A DNA stretch of 64,000 nucleotides from Cenococcum geophilum 1.58 (taxonomy: Eukaryota > Ascomycota > Dothideomycetes > Gloniales > Gloniaceae): the NCBI GenBank assembly GCA_001692895.1, contig KV748219.1:124001-188000 (forward strand). The letters are read 5' to 3'. The notes under the pieces are model-generated. The model was not told where the DNA came from and did no database searches. It saw nothing but the letters and a program-made list of their open reading frames with translations. Made by a program: the position numbers and the translations under genes. Below are positions 34,801-45,547 of the stretch, piece after piece (within the stretch, counting starts at the first letter, position 1; each line of letters starts with the position of its first letter).

Positions 34801-37620
34801 TTTTTTATTATATAGTTACCTTCCACTAGCCGGCGAAAGAATTCTTCTAATAGGTTCGGCACCTCTATTAAGCCTATAGGTAGCTCTTTAAGTAGCTATT
34901 AGTACTTTTCTTATTTAACTAGTTCTACTAACTCCGCTATATAGATCCTTATTACCTTTACGCTTTTTTATTTATAAAACTAGGCAAAGTTTACGGCATA
35001 TACGTTTATAATATTATCTAAATTAGGGCGTGTTTAGTCTTCTCCCAATATTGCGGCAGGGCTAGCTTGTCTTAGTTAGCTCTTAGGAGCGGTTCTTAGG
35101 CAGCGGCCTTATATAAGGCGTGCAGGGAGTAGGTATAAGGTTAGGCGTTATAGTGGCGCGGTTTTTATTATCCGGGTCTTAGTGGTTCCATAGCTAGTCC
35201 TTACTATAACACGAGCTGTAGTATGCGCATATAGTATATAGCTTAGTTCCAGGTGTTAGGCTAGGCGGCCAGGGTTTAAAGGGTGTCTGGGTTAGTGTTA
35301 GACTCTTAGTAGTAGCGGCGCGAAGTAGGCCTTCTTTCTTAGTCTTAATAAGGCTAGCTAGCCCGTCGTTTTAGTCTTAAGCGCTAGAGTAGTCCAGTCT
35401 TCCGCTATCTTGTTGCTTTGCAGCTATATAGGCTTCCCTTTATCAGGAACGTCTTCTACTATTAGGGCTTTGTATATAGTCCTAGGCACTAGGCTTAGTA
35501 GTGCCAAGTATCCATATAGGGCGTCCCTGCTACCGTCGGTTATCCCCTATAGGAGGCAGTACCTAGAGCAGTAATCTAAGTTAAAGCAAATCTTAAGCTC
35601 CCTAAAGCTGGGGTAGGGCTCATGCTTCTGAAGCCAAGGCATACCTAGGATAATTGGGGTAGTAGATAAGAGTTTAGTAATAAAAAAGAGCATAGCTTTA
35701 GTATAGAGGCCAATTGATATTTGGGCGGTAAAGTAGTCTATAATAAGCGAAGTTAGGATACTATCTGCGAGGTGTAGTGGCCTAAGTGCTAACAACTTCT
35801 TAATCGTGACGTTATACTTTCTTACGATAGACTCTTCGTCGGTGAATGCCATTATAGTACTACTAGAGTCTACTAGGCTTACTATATTAATATAAACTTA
35901 GGGGTATAAATTACGCAATAAGGAGAGTTAGGTTTAAATAAGGATTAATTTCTTATTACTATTTGCTAATCTAAGATTAAGTAGTAGCTTACTAATAGAA
36001 AGGACTAATTAGTCTAGTAATAGGGACCTAATCTTCTCGTCTTCCTCCTTATACGGTTTGGACCCTTAGGCGCAACTTAGTTTAAGGGTCTGCCTTTTAA
36101 CGACTAGGGTACAGGGCTGTCTTAGTAGGACGGTCCGGTGTCTATCTGGCTAACAGTGTTAGTCTCGGTTAGGGTATAGGAAGACAACACCTCGCCAACA
36201 ACGTGGCCGTATTTGCTAAGTTTAACAACGTAGCTAGGTTCGTATTCGTTAGCGCGGAGTCGCCAATACTAGGCGCTATTAATGGTTAGGGCTCCCCTAT
36301 AGGGCATTATTTAGAGTAACTAGGCCGTAGGGTTAAAGGGGGGGGGGTTATCTGCCGCGGCCATAGTGGGCTCCGCAATCGCTACGTCCGCGGTTATTAG
36401 TTCGTGTTATTTAACAGGCTAGTATTAAGACTAGGTTTGCTATCTTAGTAGGGTTATAAGCGTTCTTCTAGTGGCCGGGTAGGCCATAAGCAAGGCACAA
36501 TCTATTATTAAAGCGGCGCTTATGCTCCGTGTCTAAGATTCTATTAAGATCTATAGGTTCTTCGGTTACTACTAGAGTTAAGGTTAATATAGGGGCAGGG
36601 ACTTAAGCAGGTAGGCGGTAGTTAGTATTCTTTTTAAGGTTGGCTTAGTATATATAGTTCACGAGGTTCTTAGCAAACACATCTATCTACTTACTCCAAC
36701 CTATATAGTTACTATTATTAATTTTATAGGCAAGTCTAAGTACCAACTCTTCCATCTTTAGAGAGATAAACTTCCGGAGTAGGTCCACCTTCTATTTATC
36801 TGTCTTCTTAGCACAGACCATTAACTTATTAAACTCTCCCTTCCAGGACTAGTAATTACGCTCACCCTAGGGGAAATGGTTAAGCTTATTCTTTGCGACC
36901 TAGGTTATATTAAGGACCTTATAGTAGGCAGCAAGGTCTTTAAGCATATCTTCCTTAGCGGGCCATTTCTATATAGACATATTGTTTGGGTTCTTATATA
37001 TAAGCTCTAAGCCCTACTTAATAAACTTATAGGCCTTATTCTCTAGCATGTCTGAGATATAAAGGATCTAGGATTGGGTTGTGTTAAAGTAGTCCTAGTC
37101 GCGGTTAAAGACTCCCTTAATTTTAATGTGCTAGGTCTTAAAATTGGCTTATCGTTCTAATGGGTTACCTTTTCCGCTAAACACTGGCGGGTCTTTAGAC
37201 CTCTGTTTTTTCTGCTAGGTTACTACCGTTGTTATAGGGGTTAATTATTTTAAAACGGCGATAGTCTCTGCCTAGGAATTAATAGTTCCTATCTAGGAAG
37301 CAATAAGGGCACTAAGGTTTTCGTTAGCTTTCTTATTAGCAGTGTTTATATTATACATACACTATAATCCTACTTTAATGTTACTAAGGAACTTATTAGT
37401 ATGGTTAATAAGGGTAAGGTAAGCTTTGCTAGGCTTAAAGGCCTTAGGGTATAGTAGGGAGCGGCGGATTATCTACGCGATATTGGGGTATATTTCTGTA
37501 AAGAGGTCTATAAAAACGTCGCGGGGGTTCTAGGTTTCGGCCATTTCGGCGTCGTTAGTATCGCCTATTTGGGCACTAGGTAAAAACTAAGGATTGTTCT
37601 AGGACTATACTAGGTCGGTA
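31900..37620 (-). pseudogene. gag-pol of family B, degraded
   Basis: Minus-strand polyprotein relic. Near 36,475-36,505 the gag zinc knuckle reads CLAYGLPGH. The retropepsin part keeps an open stretch of 101 codons (35,852-35,547) with the end strand ILGMPWLQKHEP. Another open stretch (34,862-34,569) joins protease to reverse transcriptase. The reverse transcriptase follows at about 34,430-33,960 (IYYNY-GLN, YPLPLIHEIL, AYLNDVLIFSKTRAKY), then RNase H to about 33,300 and integrase towards 31.9 kb. Stops are dense outside the open stretches. Gag and integrase limits are approximate. Confidence 0.82.
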
Positions 37621-37769
37621 CTAAGGCTATACTAGGACTGTGCTGAGGTTGTCTAGGACTATATTTTGGTGTTATTAGTTACGCCGGATCGCGATTATAC
37701 TAGGAAGACGGGGCAATAGGCTAGGAAAAACAAAGATCGCGACAGGGCGCAAGAGGAGATACCACAAAC

Positions 37770-37946
37770 TGTCACAGTGCTACAATAAAGTAGACTAAAT
37801 AACTACGTTATAGTATAAAGAGGAGAAGAAGGTGAAAAGGGGGTATCGTACATAAATGGTAGGGCCAGCCGCCAAGGCGCTAGTGGTGGGCCAGCCAACG
37901 GTAGGAAATAGTACGAGACAGTACGCGATAGGTCAGTGCCGTGACA
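37770..37946 (-). repeat. 5' LTR of family B
   Basis: 177 bp, followed by the target duplication ATAAA at 37947-37951. Confidence 0.92.
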
Positions 37947-37951
37947 ATAAA

Positions 37952-38509
37952 GCTCTAAAATTAATTGGCTTATTACTTATAAACTCGGGTCAAAATTTAC
38001 GTTGGGGGATTAACGTTCCGCATGTTTACGCGAATCTTTCATTTCTTTAAGCTAGGTAGGAGAGAACCGGAGGATTGGTTAGAGGATGATGCGTTATAGT
38101 CTTCGTCAGTATCGGCGTCATTAAATTAGTTACTATTAAGCTTAGATAGTTCAGATCAAGTACTAGAACTACTACTATAACTATATGTGATAAACTCTAA
38201 CTATAGGGGAGCCATAGTATTGCGATACTGGTGGTGTTGGGGGGGGTTAAGTAGAACTTTGAAAACGATAGGGGTATCTACGTAGGAATCCAAAATATTA
38301 AGTTCCTATGTATTTTTAGGAACGACCGGCGTAGCATTAATACTATATAATCTACCTCAATATTTACAAAAGCTATATATATATTCATAAGGGAAAAAAA
38401 ATATTTAATGCATATCATTCGTTATAAATGAATAAAAATATTCTTAAGACCACTGGGAGCAGCAAGGCTCTAGGTCAAGTCCTGTGGGCTATTATGCCTA
38501 AGATCATTC
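37952..38509 (-). other. AT-rich region with acidic Ser-rich coding relic
   Basis: The minus strand from about 38,215 reads a low-complexity track with runs such as YSSSSST, FNDADTDEDYNASSSNQSSG and LLPSLKK, with few stops. This looks like the disordered acidic N-terminus of a protein whose remainder was displaced by the family B insertion. The protein is not recognised. The rest of the interval shows nothing. Confidence 0.35.
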
Positions 38510-39240
38510 CTAAAGATGCTTATATAGCGTTAGAATCGACCGCTAGATTTTCAAACATATAGTTTGCCAAACTTACAATTTACTTCTTATCGAATACCTT
38601 TCTGAAGCCAAGAGCCAACGTCGGCAAAGAATCTTGAAATGGCTGCAAAGTGAAGGGAATACGCAGCTCGTTGATTATCCATGGAAAGTCCGACCTTTGA
38701 ATCCCTAAACTGAAAATATATTATTTCGCTGCGCGGTAGTGGCTAATGACGTGCGCATTGTGGAGTGTTTATTATATGCCGGCTTTGACTCCAATGACTA
38801 TAGTCCTTATTATCACCTCCACGAGGTATATACCGCCTTGCAATACGCTTCAGAGAACGGTAGAGTCTAGCTAGCTCGAATTCTCATTAAAACTGGGGCA
38901 GATATAAATTTCATTCCTTATTCTTTATTACCTAATGATTCCGCACTACACTTTCCCGTTGATCAAGCCGGTATTGAGATAGTGGGGCGACAGTAAACCG
39001 TTTAGGGTCATCTGACCAAGACGTTTATTCTGTGCTCTAGCGGGCTGCAAGATACGGGGGCACTGAAATAATTGAACTTCTTTATCCGCCAGTGCTAGAT
39101 ATGTAGGGACTGCGATCTATAAAGCACTCTTGGGGTAGGGGAGTTGGAGCTAAATAGCTAGGATTGTGGGCTGCCTACTCAAAGCAGGTGTATCTGTTAC
39201 GAAGTGCATATAAAGCAGTTCATTAATAAAATGGGTTGAT
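38510..39240 (+). pseudogene. Ankyrin-repeat protein relic
   Basis: Plus-strand track with few stops for this region. It begins near SVRIDR, runs through LLLIEYLSEAKSQRRQRIL and WKVRPLNP, then ankyrin units: NILFRCAVVANDVRIVECLL with YAGFDSNDYSP, then YTALQYASENGRV, LARILIKTGADIN, and NDSALHFPVDQAGIEIV. The A-x-x-G-x-x-x-x-V/A-x-x-L-L-x-x-G-A-D-x-N pattern is clear. Base composition is less AT-rich than the neighbours on both sides. It is probably a host gene fragment caught in the block rather than a transposon protein. At least three stops and no clear start make it non-functional. It ends at the copia LTR. Confidence 0.65.
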
Positions 39241-39249
39241 TAATTGATG

Positions 39250-39379
39250 ATATTGATAATATCTGGTCCTTATGTGACCTAGGGCCCTCGGGCTTAAATA
39301 AAGAGGTTTACAATGTACGTGACTCGTGCACGTAACTTGTGCACGGTCTACGCCTTTAGAGAATACGGATTATCTAACA
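39250..39379 (-). repeat. Probable 3' LTR of the copia element
   Basis: On the minus strand it starts TGTTAGATAATCC at 39379 after the polypurine tract. The other end is placed near 39,250 (TGATAATATC on the plus strand) by its TG/CA-like end only. It is short and unpaired. Confidence 0.5.
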
Positions 39380-39536
39380 CACCCCCTTAGCTTTGAGCTC
39401 TTTGAGGTTAAAGCTAACCACCTTCTCGTGTCCGTTAATGAGTTAATTAAACCGTAATCTTGTCTAAATCCTTCCGTCTTGCTCTGATACTGTCCCTTAG
39501 GTCCTCTAGTTGCTTCTCCTTATTTAGCCGCTCCTT

Positions 39537-39815
39537 TATTACGGCACTGGCAGAAAGCGGCAGCTTATTACAGCACTGGCAGAACTTGGTAGAACTTAAC
39601 TAGCAGAACTTAGCAGAACTTGACTGGCAGAACTTAGCAGAACTTTAAGGTCACGTGACTAGAGGACCGCATAAAAGAACCCTACTTCGACCGGCGCTGC
39701 TCTTCTTCTCCTTTTCTTTCTTTAGCTTTAGATTCTTGTTTATAGACAATCTAATTATATAGGCTTGCACGTCCCTTATACCGTGCTTATGCCTTAATTG
39801 ACTAAGTCGCTAATA
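39537..39815 (+). repeat. 5' LTR of family A copy 2
   Basis: 279 bp, TATTAC to CTAATA. It carries several copies of GGCAGAACTT/AGCAGAACTT at about 39,570-39,645 and a TATA-like GCATAAAAG near 39,670. Confidence 0.92.
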
Positions 39816-40029
39816 TCTAAAGCTTAAACTACCCTTTTTTCTTAAAAAGGAACTTAAATATATTTATAGGACTATAAATAGGACAAGGATATAAAATAGG
39901 ACCCTAAGGACATTACTAGGACTACAAAGATAGAACCTAAAGGAAAAGAACAGAACCCTAAGAAAAGGACCTATAAGATATACACAGACTAGAACCCCTA
40001 AAGAAATTACCCGGAATTACCTAATACCC

Positions 40030-43000
40030 TAGCACTATACCACAAAATACAGTAGTAGGTAAAGCAGCTGTAGAACCCGTAAACGCCTTAGATAAAGAAA
40101 TAATTAATATTTTAACCCCTTAAGTAGAGCTCGCAGCAACTAATGCTAAAATTAAACGGCTATAAGAACTGCTTAAAACTAGAAGCACCCCTATATCTAA
40201 TAAGGACCTATTAAACAGACTTACTATAGTCCTTAAGGCCCTAGCCCAATGTATAGTATTAGGATTATCGCGGTCCGCGAAGGTTATAAACCCCCTATTG
40301 CTTACAGACAGAGCCAACCCTATATTTAATAATTAGAAGCTTTAATTATAGGACAAGCTTAAAGTTAATACGGACTACTTCCCTACTACTTAAGCCAAAA
40401 TAGCCTATATTTTCGGCCGTACCGGCGAAAACGTATAGATATATCTACGTCCGTAATACGCCTAGGACTTAATAAAGCCCTTTCTCTCTAAAGAAGAAAT
40501 AATTAACTACCTATCTTCTATTTATAAGGACCCTTTTAGGGTATAAAACGCCCGCCTTAGCTATAAAAGTCTAAATATAAAAATAACGGAGACCTTTTTA
40601 GCCTTCTAGACCTGCTTTTTATACCTAGCCGGATAAGCCTAGATTTCCCAAAAAGACCTACTTCTAAACCTCTTTAATAAGCTTACCCTAGACCTATAGC
40701 GGGCTGTACTACTAGCTTTTACTACTATATAGACGTTAAAAGAACTTATAGACTATTACCTAGCTATTAACTAAGGCCTTTATTAAATTAAGGCATAAGC
40801 TAACTAGATAAAGGCTAGGAATCCCCTAAATTAAGCTATAAGTAATGTAAAAACGGCCCGCAATACCCTAGTACAACCTATAATACCTACTACGCCGGCC
40901 GCTAACCTAGCGACTAGCCGTATAGCTAGCCCTACCGCGGGCCAAGTGCTTACTTAGCCTACCTACAGCGACCCCTATATATAGGCCCTTAGCGATTAAG
41001 GGGCTTGCTTTTTGTATGGTTAAAAGGGCTACCCTATAAAGAACTACCTAATAAAGGTAAAAGCGGATAAGGTTTTATTAATCTAGGAGGATAGTATAGA
41101 GTTAAAAAAAGAGGAACCCTAAAGAAAGACTCCTCTTTAAGGTTAAAAGAGATTAATATATTATATATTAATCTGGGTTGGCTAGTTAGTAGAAGAAGCT
41201 ATACTATCCCTTATACTTTATTCCGCAATATATATTAAGTTTTAACCTCTACCTTAGCTAACTTTAGAGTAAATACCTTTACCCTAATTAATACCTAGTA
41301 TGCTATAAAGCTAGCTAACTTTTTTAACGTACCTATAGAAGACCTGCCTAAACTAATTCCTATTTACGGGTATAACGGATAGGTAGGGCAACCTATTATA
41401 AGTATTTTGTAAATATACCTCTGTATTAATAGGCGAAGGTAGTATAATATCCCCTTTCTAATTATAGACCTTAAAAGCTATAATATAATCTTAAAGAGGA
41501 AATAGCTAGCCTATTTAGGCTTATAGCTTAACATATAAAGTAAACGGCTTATCTAGCCTAAAACCCTACCCCTAACCCCTTCTTTTATAAAAGAAATTAG
41601 CATTATAATAGAAAACCTAGTATAACCCTAGATTAATACTATTTACTAGGCTAATACTATATATAGAGACTAGGCCTTTAAGAAGGATATATAGCTTAAC
41701 CCGCAACGGATCCGTATACTACGCTGCCCCTAGGCTACCTATATTACGCCACCCGCACTATAGACTTAGGAAGTCAACAGTAACCTACCTAAGTCCCCAG
41801 TAGAGAACCTAGGCCCTATATAGCTATAATAGAAGGCTAAAAACATTAGACGGTATACTAAACTAATAGACTAAAAGGATAACTTATGGAAAATGGAACG
41901 CGAGCTAAGGAAGACTATAAACCCTATACTATAAAATACGGCCTAATAAATATCTGTAAAGAAACCTACGGACCTCCTACTAGTTAATATCTACTATATT
42001 AGCGCTATAGAATTCTACTAGAACTTAGTTTAGCTAAATACCGTTGCCTTTATAACTAGCTTATATAAAATTAATTAAATAATTAAAGAAAAAAAAACCC
42101 TAGCCTAAGAGGAGGATAAACTTACGGATAAGGAGCTAGTAGAATGGAAACTACCTTATTAGTACTAAGAGTTTAAGGACGTATTCTCTAAGGCAGTATC
42201 TAATATACTCCTACCCCACTAACCGTATAACTATAAGATTAAAATTAAACCAGATAAGGAAAACGTCCTTAGCTATACCCCCCTTTATAAATAATCTATT
42301 ACCAAATTATAGGCTATTAAGTAGTATATTATGGATAACCTAGTAAAGGGGTTTATTAAGCCTAGTTAGGCCCTATTTACCTCCCCTATTTTCTTTATAA
42401 AAAAGCTAAATAGAGGACTTTGTTTTTATATTAACTACTATAAGCTTAATAATATAACCCGTAAAGACCGTTATCCGCTACCCTTACTAGATAAGACGCT
42501 GGCCTAAATAAATAGAGCTAAGGTATTTATAAAGCTTAATATCCGCTAGGCCTTCTACTAAATTAGAATAGACCCTAGATCTATAGACTTTACTATATTT
42601 CGGACTTAATACGGATTATATAAATATAAAGTACTTCCCTTTAAACTAATTAACGGACCTACTATATACCAACAATATATAAATAATGTACTTTTTAACT
42701 ACCTTAACGACTTCTATATAGCCTACCTAGATAATATTATAATTTACTTTAAAAATAAGTTAGAATATAAGGAGTACGTCTATAATGTCCTATAACAGCT
42801 CTATAATACTAGCCTCTAGGCCAATATTAAGAAGTTAGAGTTTAGTATAAAGTAAATAAAGTACTTAGGGTTTATTATTAGTATAGACGGAATTAAGGTA
42901 GACCTAAAAAAGATAGCCGTAATTAATTAATGGGAACCACTATAGACTATAAAAGGGATATAGTTATTCCTAGGCTTCTGTAACTTCTACTAACGCTTTA

Positions 43001-45255
43001 TTAAAAACTATAGCAGAATTACTTAGCCCCTTAGCCGCCTTATAATAAAGGATTAGCCCTTTTACTTTAACACCGTATATAGGCAGGCTTTTAATAAACT
43101 TAAGAAACGGCTAGTCTCCGCTCCTTTACTTACCTATTTTAACTTAAAATGGCCCTTAATGCTAAAAACAGATGCCTTAAATAGTATTATTGCTGGCGTT
43201 TATTTCTAGAAGCAGACGGACAGGAAATAGCACCCTATTGCTTACTACTTAAAGACTATAGTAAATACTAAGCTAAACTACCCAATTTATAATAAAGAAA
43301 TGTTAGCTATTATCTATAGCTTTTAGCACTAGTAAGCATAGCTAGAAGAGACCCCTAATCCTATCTAAGTAGTTTTAGATTATAAGGCCTTAGAATATTT
43401 TATAATAATAAAAGCCCTTACGGCCCGGTAGGCGCGCTAGGCAGATATCCTATCTTAGTTTAACTTCCTAATTATATATAGGCCAGGCGCTATTAACCGT
43501 ACGGACGCTTTTATAAGGCGCGAATAGAACCTAGATAACTAGATAGCTGTAAAGGTCTTATTACAGACCCAGACGCTACTGTAACTAGAGCACCTTAACT
43601 CTTAGATATAGGAAGAACTAAGTACTAAATCTTTAAGCGCTGAGATATGTTTTATTAACCCTATAGAATTCAACCTTATTAATAAACTACTATAAATAAA
43701 CCGTACGGACCCTTCTCTATAGAAATACCGCGAAAAGGCAAAGGATGTTACTAGCCTATAGTCCCTTAAAAATGGACTACTTAAGCACTAGGAACGGCTA
43801 GTAGTAGTAAAAGAAAAGAATTTATAAACCCGGCTTATTACCAAAGCATATACCTAGGTCTTTACGGCCTACCCTAGAAAAAATAAGACCTGTAAGATTA
43901 TTAGTAACCGTTATTACTAGCCCGAAATAGTTATAGATATTAACCGTTATATAAGGAACTGCAACAACTATTATAGGTCTATAATTTTACAAGATAAGAC
44001 CCTAGGACTATTAAAGCCACTCCCAATACTAGAGCGCCCCTAGCAGTATATCTCTATAGACTTTTATAAACTACCAGTAGACCGTAACGGGTATAATATG
44101 GTTATAATCTTAGTTAACTAATTTAGTAAACGCCCTTTCTTAATCCCCTATTATAAGAATATCGATGCTAAAGAGGCGGCCTAACTATATATCTATTATA
44201 TCTACCAAATTTACAGACCACTAAACACTATTATATTAGACCGCGGACTATAGTTTATATCGGCTTTCTAAAACAAGTTTACCCGGATCCTAAGAATTAG
44301 GCTAAAGCTTTCTACGGCGTACCACCCCTAGACAGATAGTTAGATAGAGATTATAAATTAATACTTAGACTAGAGACTCTAGCCCTTTATTAACTACTTC
44401 TAAGATAACTAGGGCAAACTACTACCTCTAATAAACTACGCCTAGGCGACCCTACCCTATAACTCTACGGGATTTACACCTATTTAACTAGAAATAGGGT
44501 ATCTACCCTAAATAAGCTTTGACTGGGATAGGCCAAAAGGACTATAGACTGTACGCAAGAAACTGTCTTATAAGGAAGCCTAGTAGTACGCCAAGCGCTT
44601 AGAGAAAGCCTGGACGGTAGCCCATATAAACCTAGAAAAGGCCTAGAAATTAATAAAACAGCAGGTAAACAAGTATAGGCGCGAGCCCGACTTTACCGTA
44701 GGTAATATAGTTTAGGTTATAATAAAGAACTAAAAAACGGAACGGCCTAGCCGTAAGCTTGATTATTAGATAGCAGGACCATATAAGGTCCTTAAGAAAA
44801 TAGGCAATTTATATAAAGTAGAGCTCCCAGATTCAATTAAGGTTTACCTTATTTTTTTTTACTAAATAAGCTACAGAAGGCTACGAATAACCTATTACCT
44901 AGACAAAAGAACGAACCCCCCCTACTAATTTAAGTTAGTAGCGATAATAAATGGGAAATTAAAGAGATACTAGCCTATAAGCTAGTAAGGAAAACGCTAA
45001 AGTACCGCGTTAGTTGGAAAGGCTATAACCTAGATCCTACCTAGTACCCTATATAGAACTTTATTGGCAGTCCCTATAAGCTTTAAGAATTCTATAGCCG
45101 TTACCCTAATAAACCAAAACCGCTAAAGTACCTAGACGAATGGATAGAATATTAATATAATAAAGATAATAAGCTACCGGAAGAGTATAAAGATAAAAAC
45201 GCCCTATAGGCATAATACGGATATATAAAGCCTAAGGGCAGGCTTTTACGGAGGG
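40030..45255 (+). pseudogene. gag-pol of family A copy 2, degraded
   Basis: Plus-strand polyprotein relic collinear with copy 1. Gag (about 40.3-41.0 kb) contains DKLKVNTDYFPTT. Reverse transcriptase at about 42,420-42,990 has CFYINYYKLNNITRKDRYPL and AYLDNIIIYFKNKLEY. RNase H lies at about 43,140-43,510, integrase at about 43,850-44,580, and the chromodomain end near 44,940-45,070 (ILAYKLVRKTLKYRVSWKGY is well kept). Stops are dense, mostly TAG/TAA at expected Gln and Trp codons, so nothing can be made from it. Confidence 0.87.
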
Positions 45256-45263
45256 GGGGGTAA

Positions 45264-45542
45264 TATTACGGCACTGGCAGAAAGCGGTAGCTTATTACGG
45301 CACTGGCAGAACTTAACAAAACTTAACTGGCAGAACTTAGCAGAACTTAACTAGCAGAACTTGGTAGAACTTTAAGGTCACGTGACTAGAGGACTATATA
45401 AAAGAACCCTACTTCGACCGGCGCTGCTTTTTTTCTCCTTTCCTTTCTCTAGCTTTAGATTCTCGTTTATAGACAATCTAATTATATAGGCTTGCACGTC
45501 CCTTATACCGTGCTCATGCCTTAATTAACTAAGTCGCTAATA
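45264..45542 (+). repeat. 3' LTR of family A copy 2
   Basis: 279 bp, same length and layout as the 5' LTR, followed by TCCTT. Confidence 0.92.
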
Positions 45543-45547
45543 TCCTT

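Larger units (their letters stand above)
31012..37946 (-). mobile_element. Ty3/gypsy LTR retrotransposon, family B
   Basis: 6,935-bp element read on the minus strand. The LTRs are 177 bp, start TGTCAC and end GTGACA, and are flanked by the duplication ATAAA (31007-31011 and 37947-37951). Next to the left LTR the minus strand reads AGGGAGGGGAATAC, a polypurine tract, which confirms orientation. The LTR pair differs at about nine positions, eight of them transitions. The element interrupts AT-rich DNA with an acidic coding relic on its right. Confidence 0.92.
39537..45542 (+). mobile_element. Ty3/gypsy LTR retrotransposon, family A copy 2
   Basis: 6,006-bp element related to the copy at 23.5 kb over the coding region and the 3' half of the LTR. 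Both LTRs are 279 bp. The target duplication TCCTT flanks it (39532-39536 and 45543-45547). A G-rich purine tract (GGAGGGGGGGGTAA) precedes the 3' LTR. The 5' part of its LTR differs from copy 1 and holds short repeats around GGCAGAACTT. It is inserted into the copia element, so it is younger than that element. Confidence 0.93.

Noticed and set aside
37856-38050. 64-codon plus-strand frame starting in the family B LTR
   Set aside because: It is LTR sequence read antisense to the element; the same frame is broken in the other LTR.
40120-40317. 65-codon minus-strand frame
   Set aside because: Antisense shadow of the family A gag relic.
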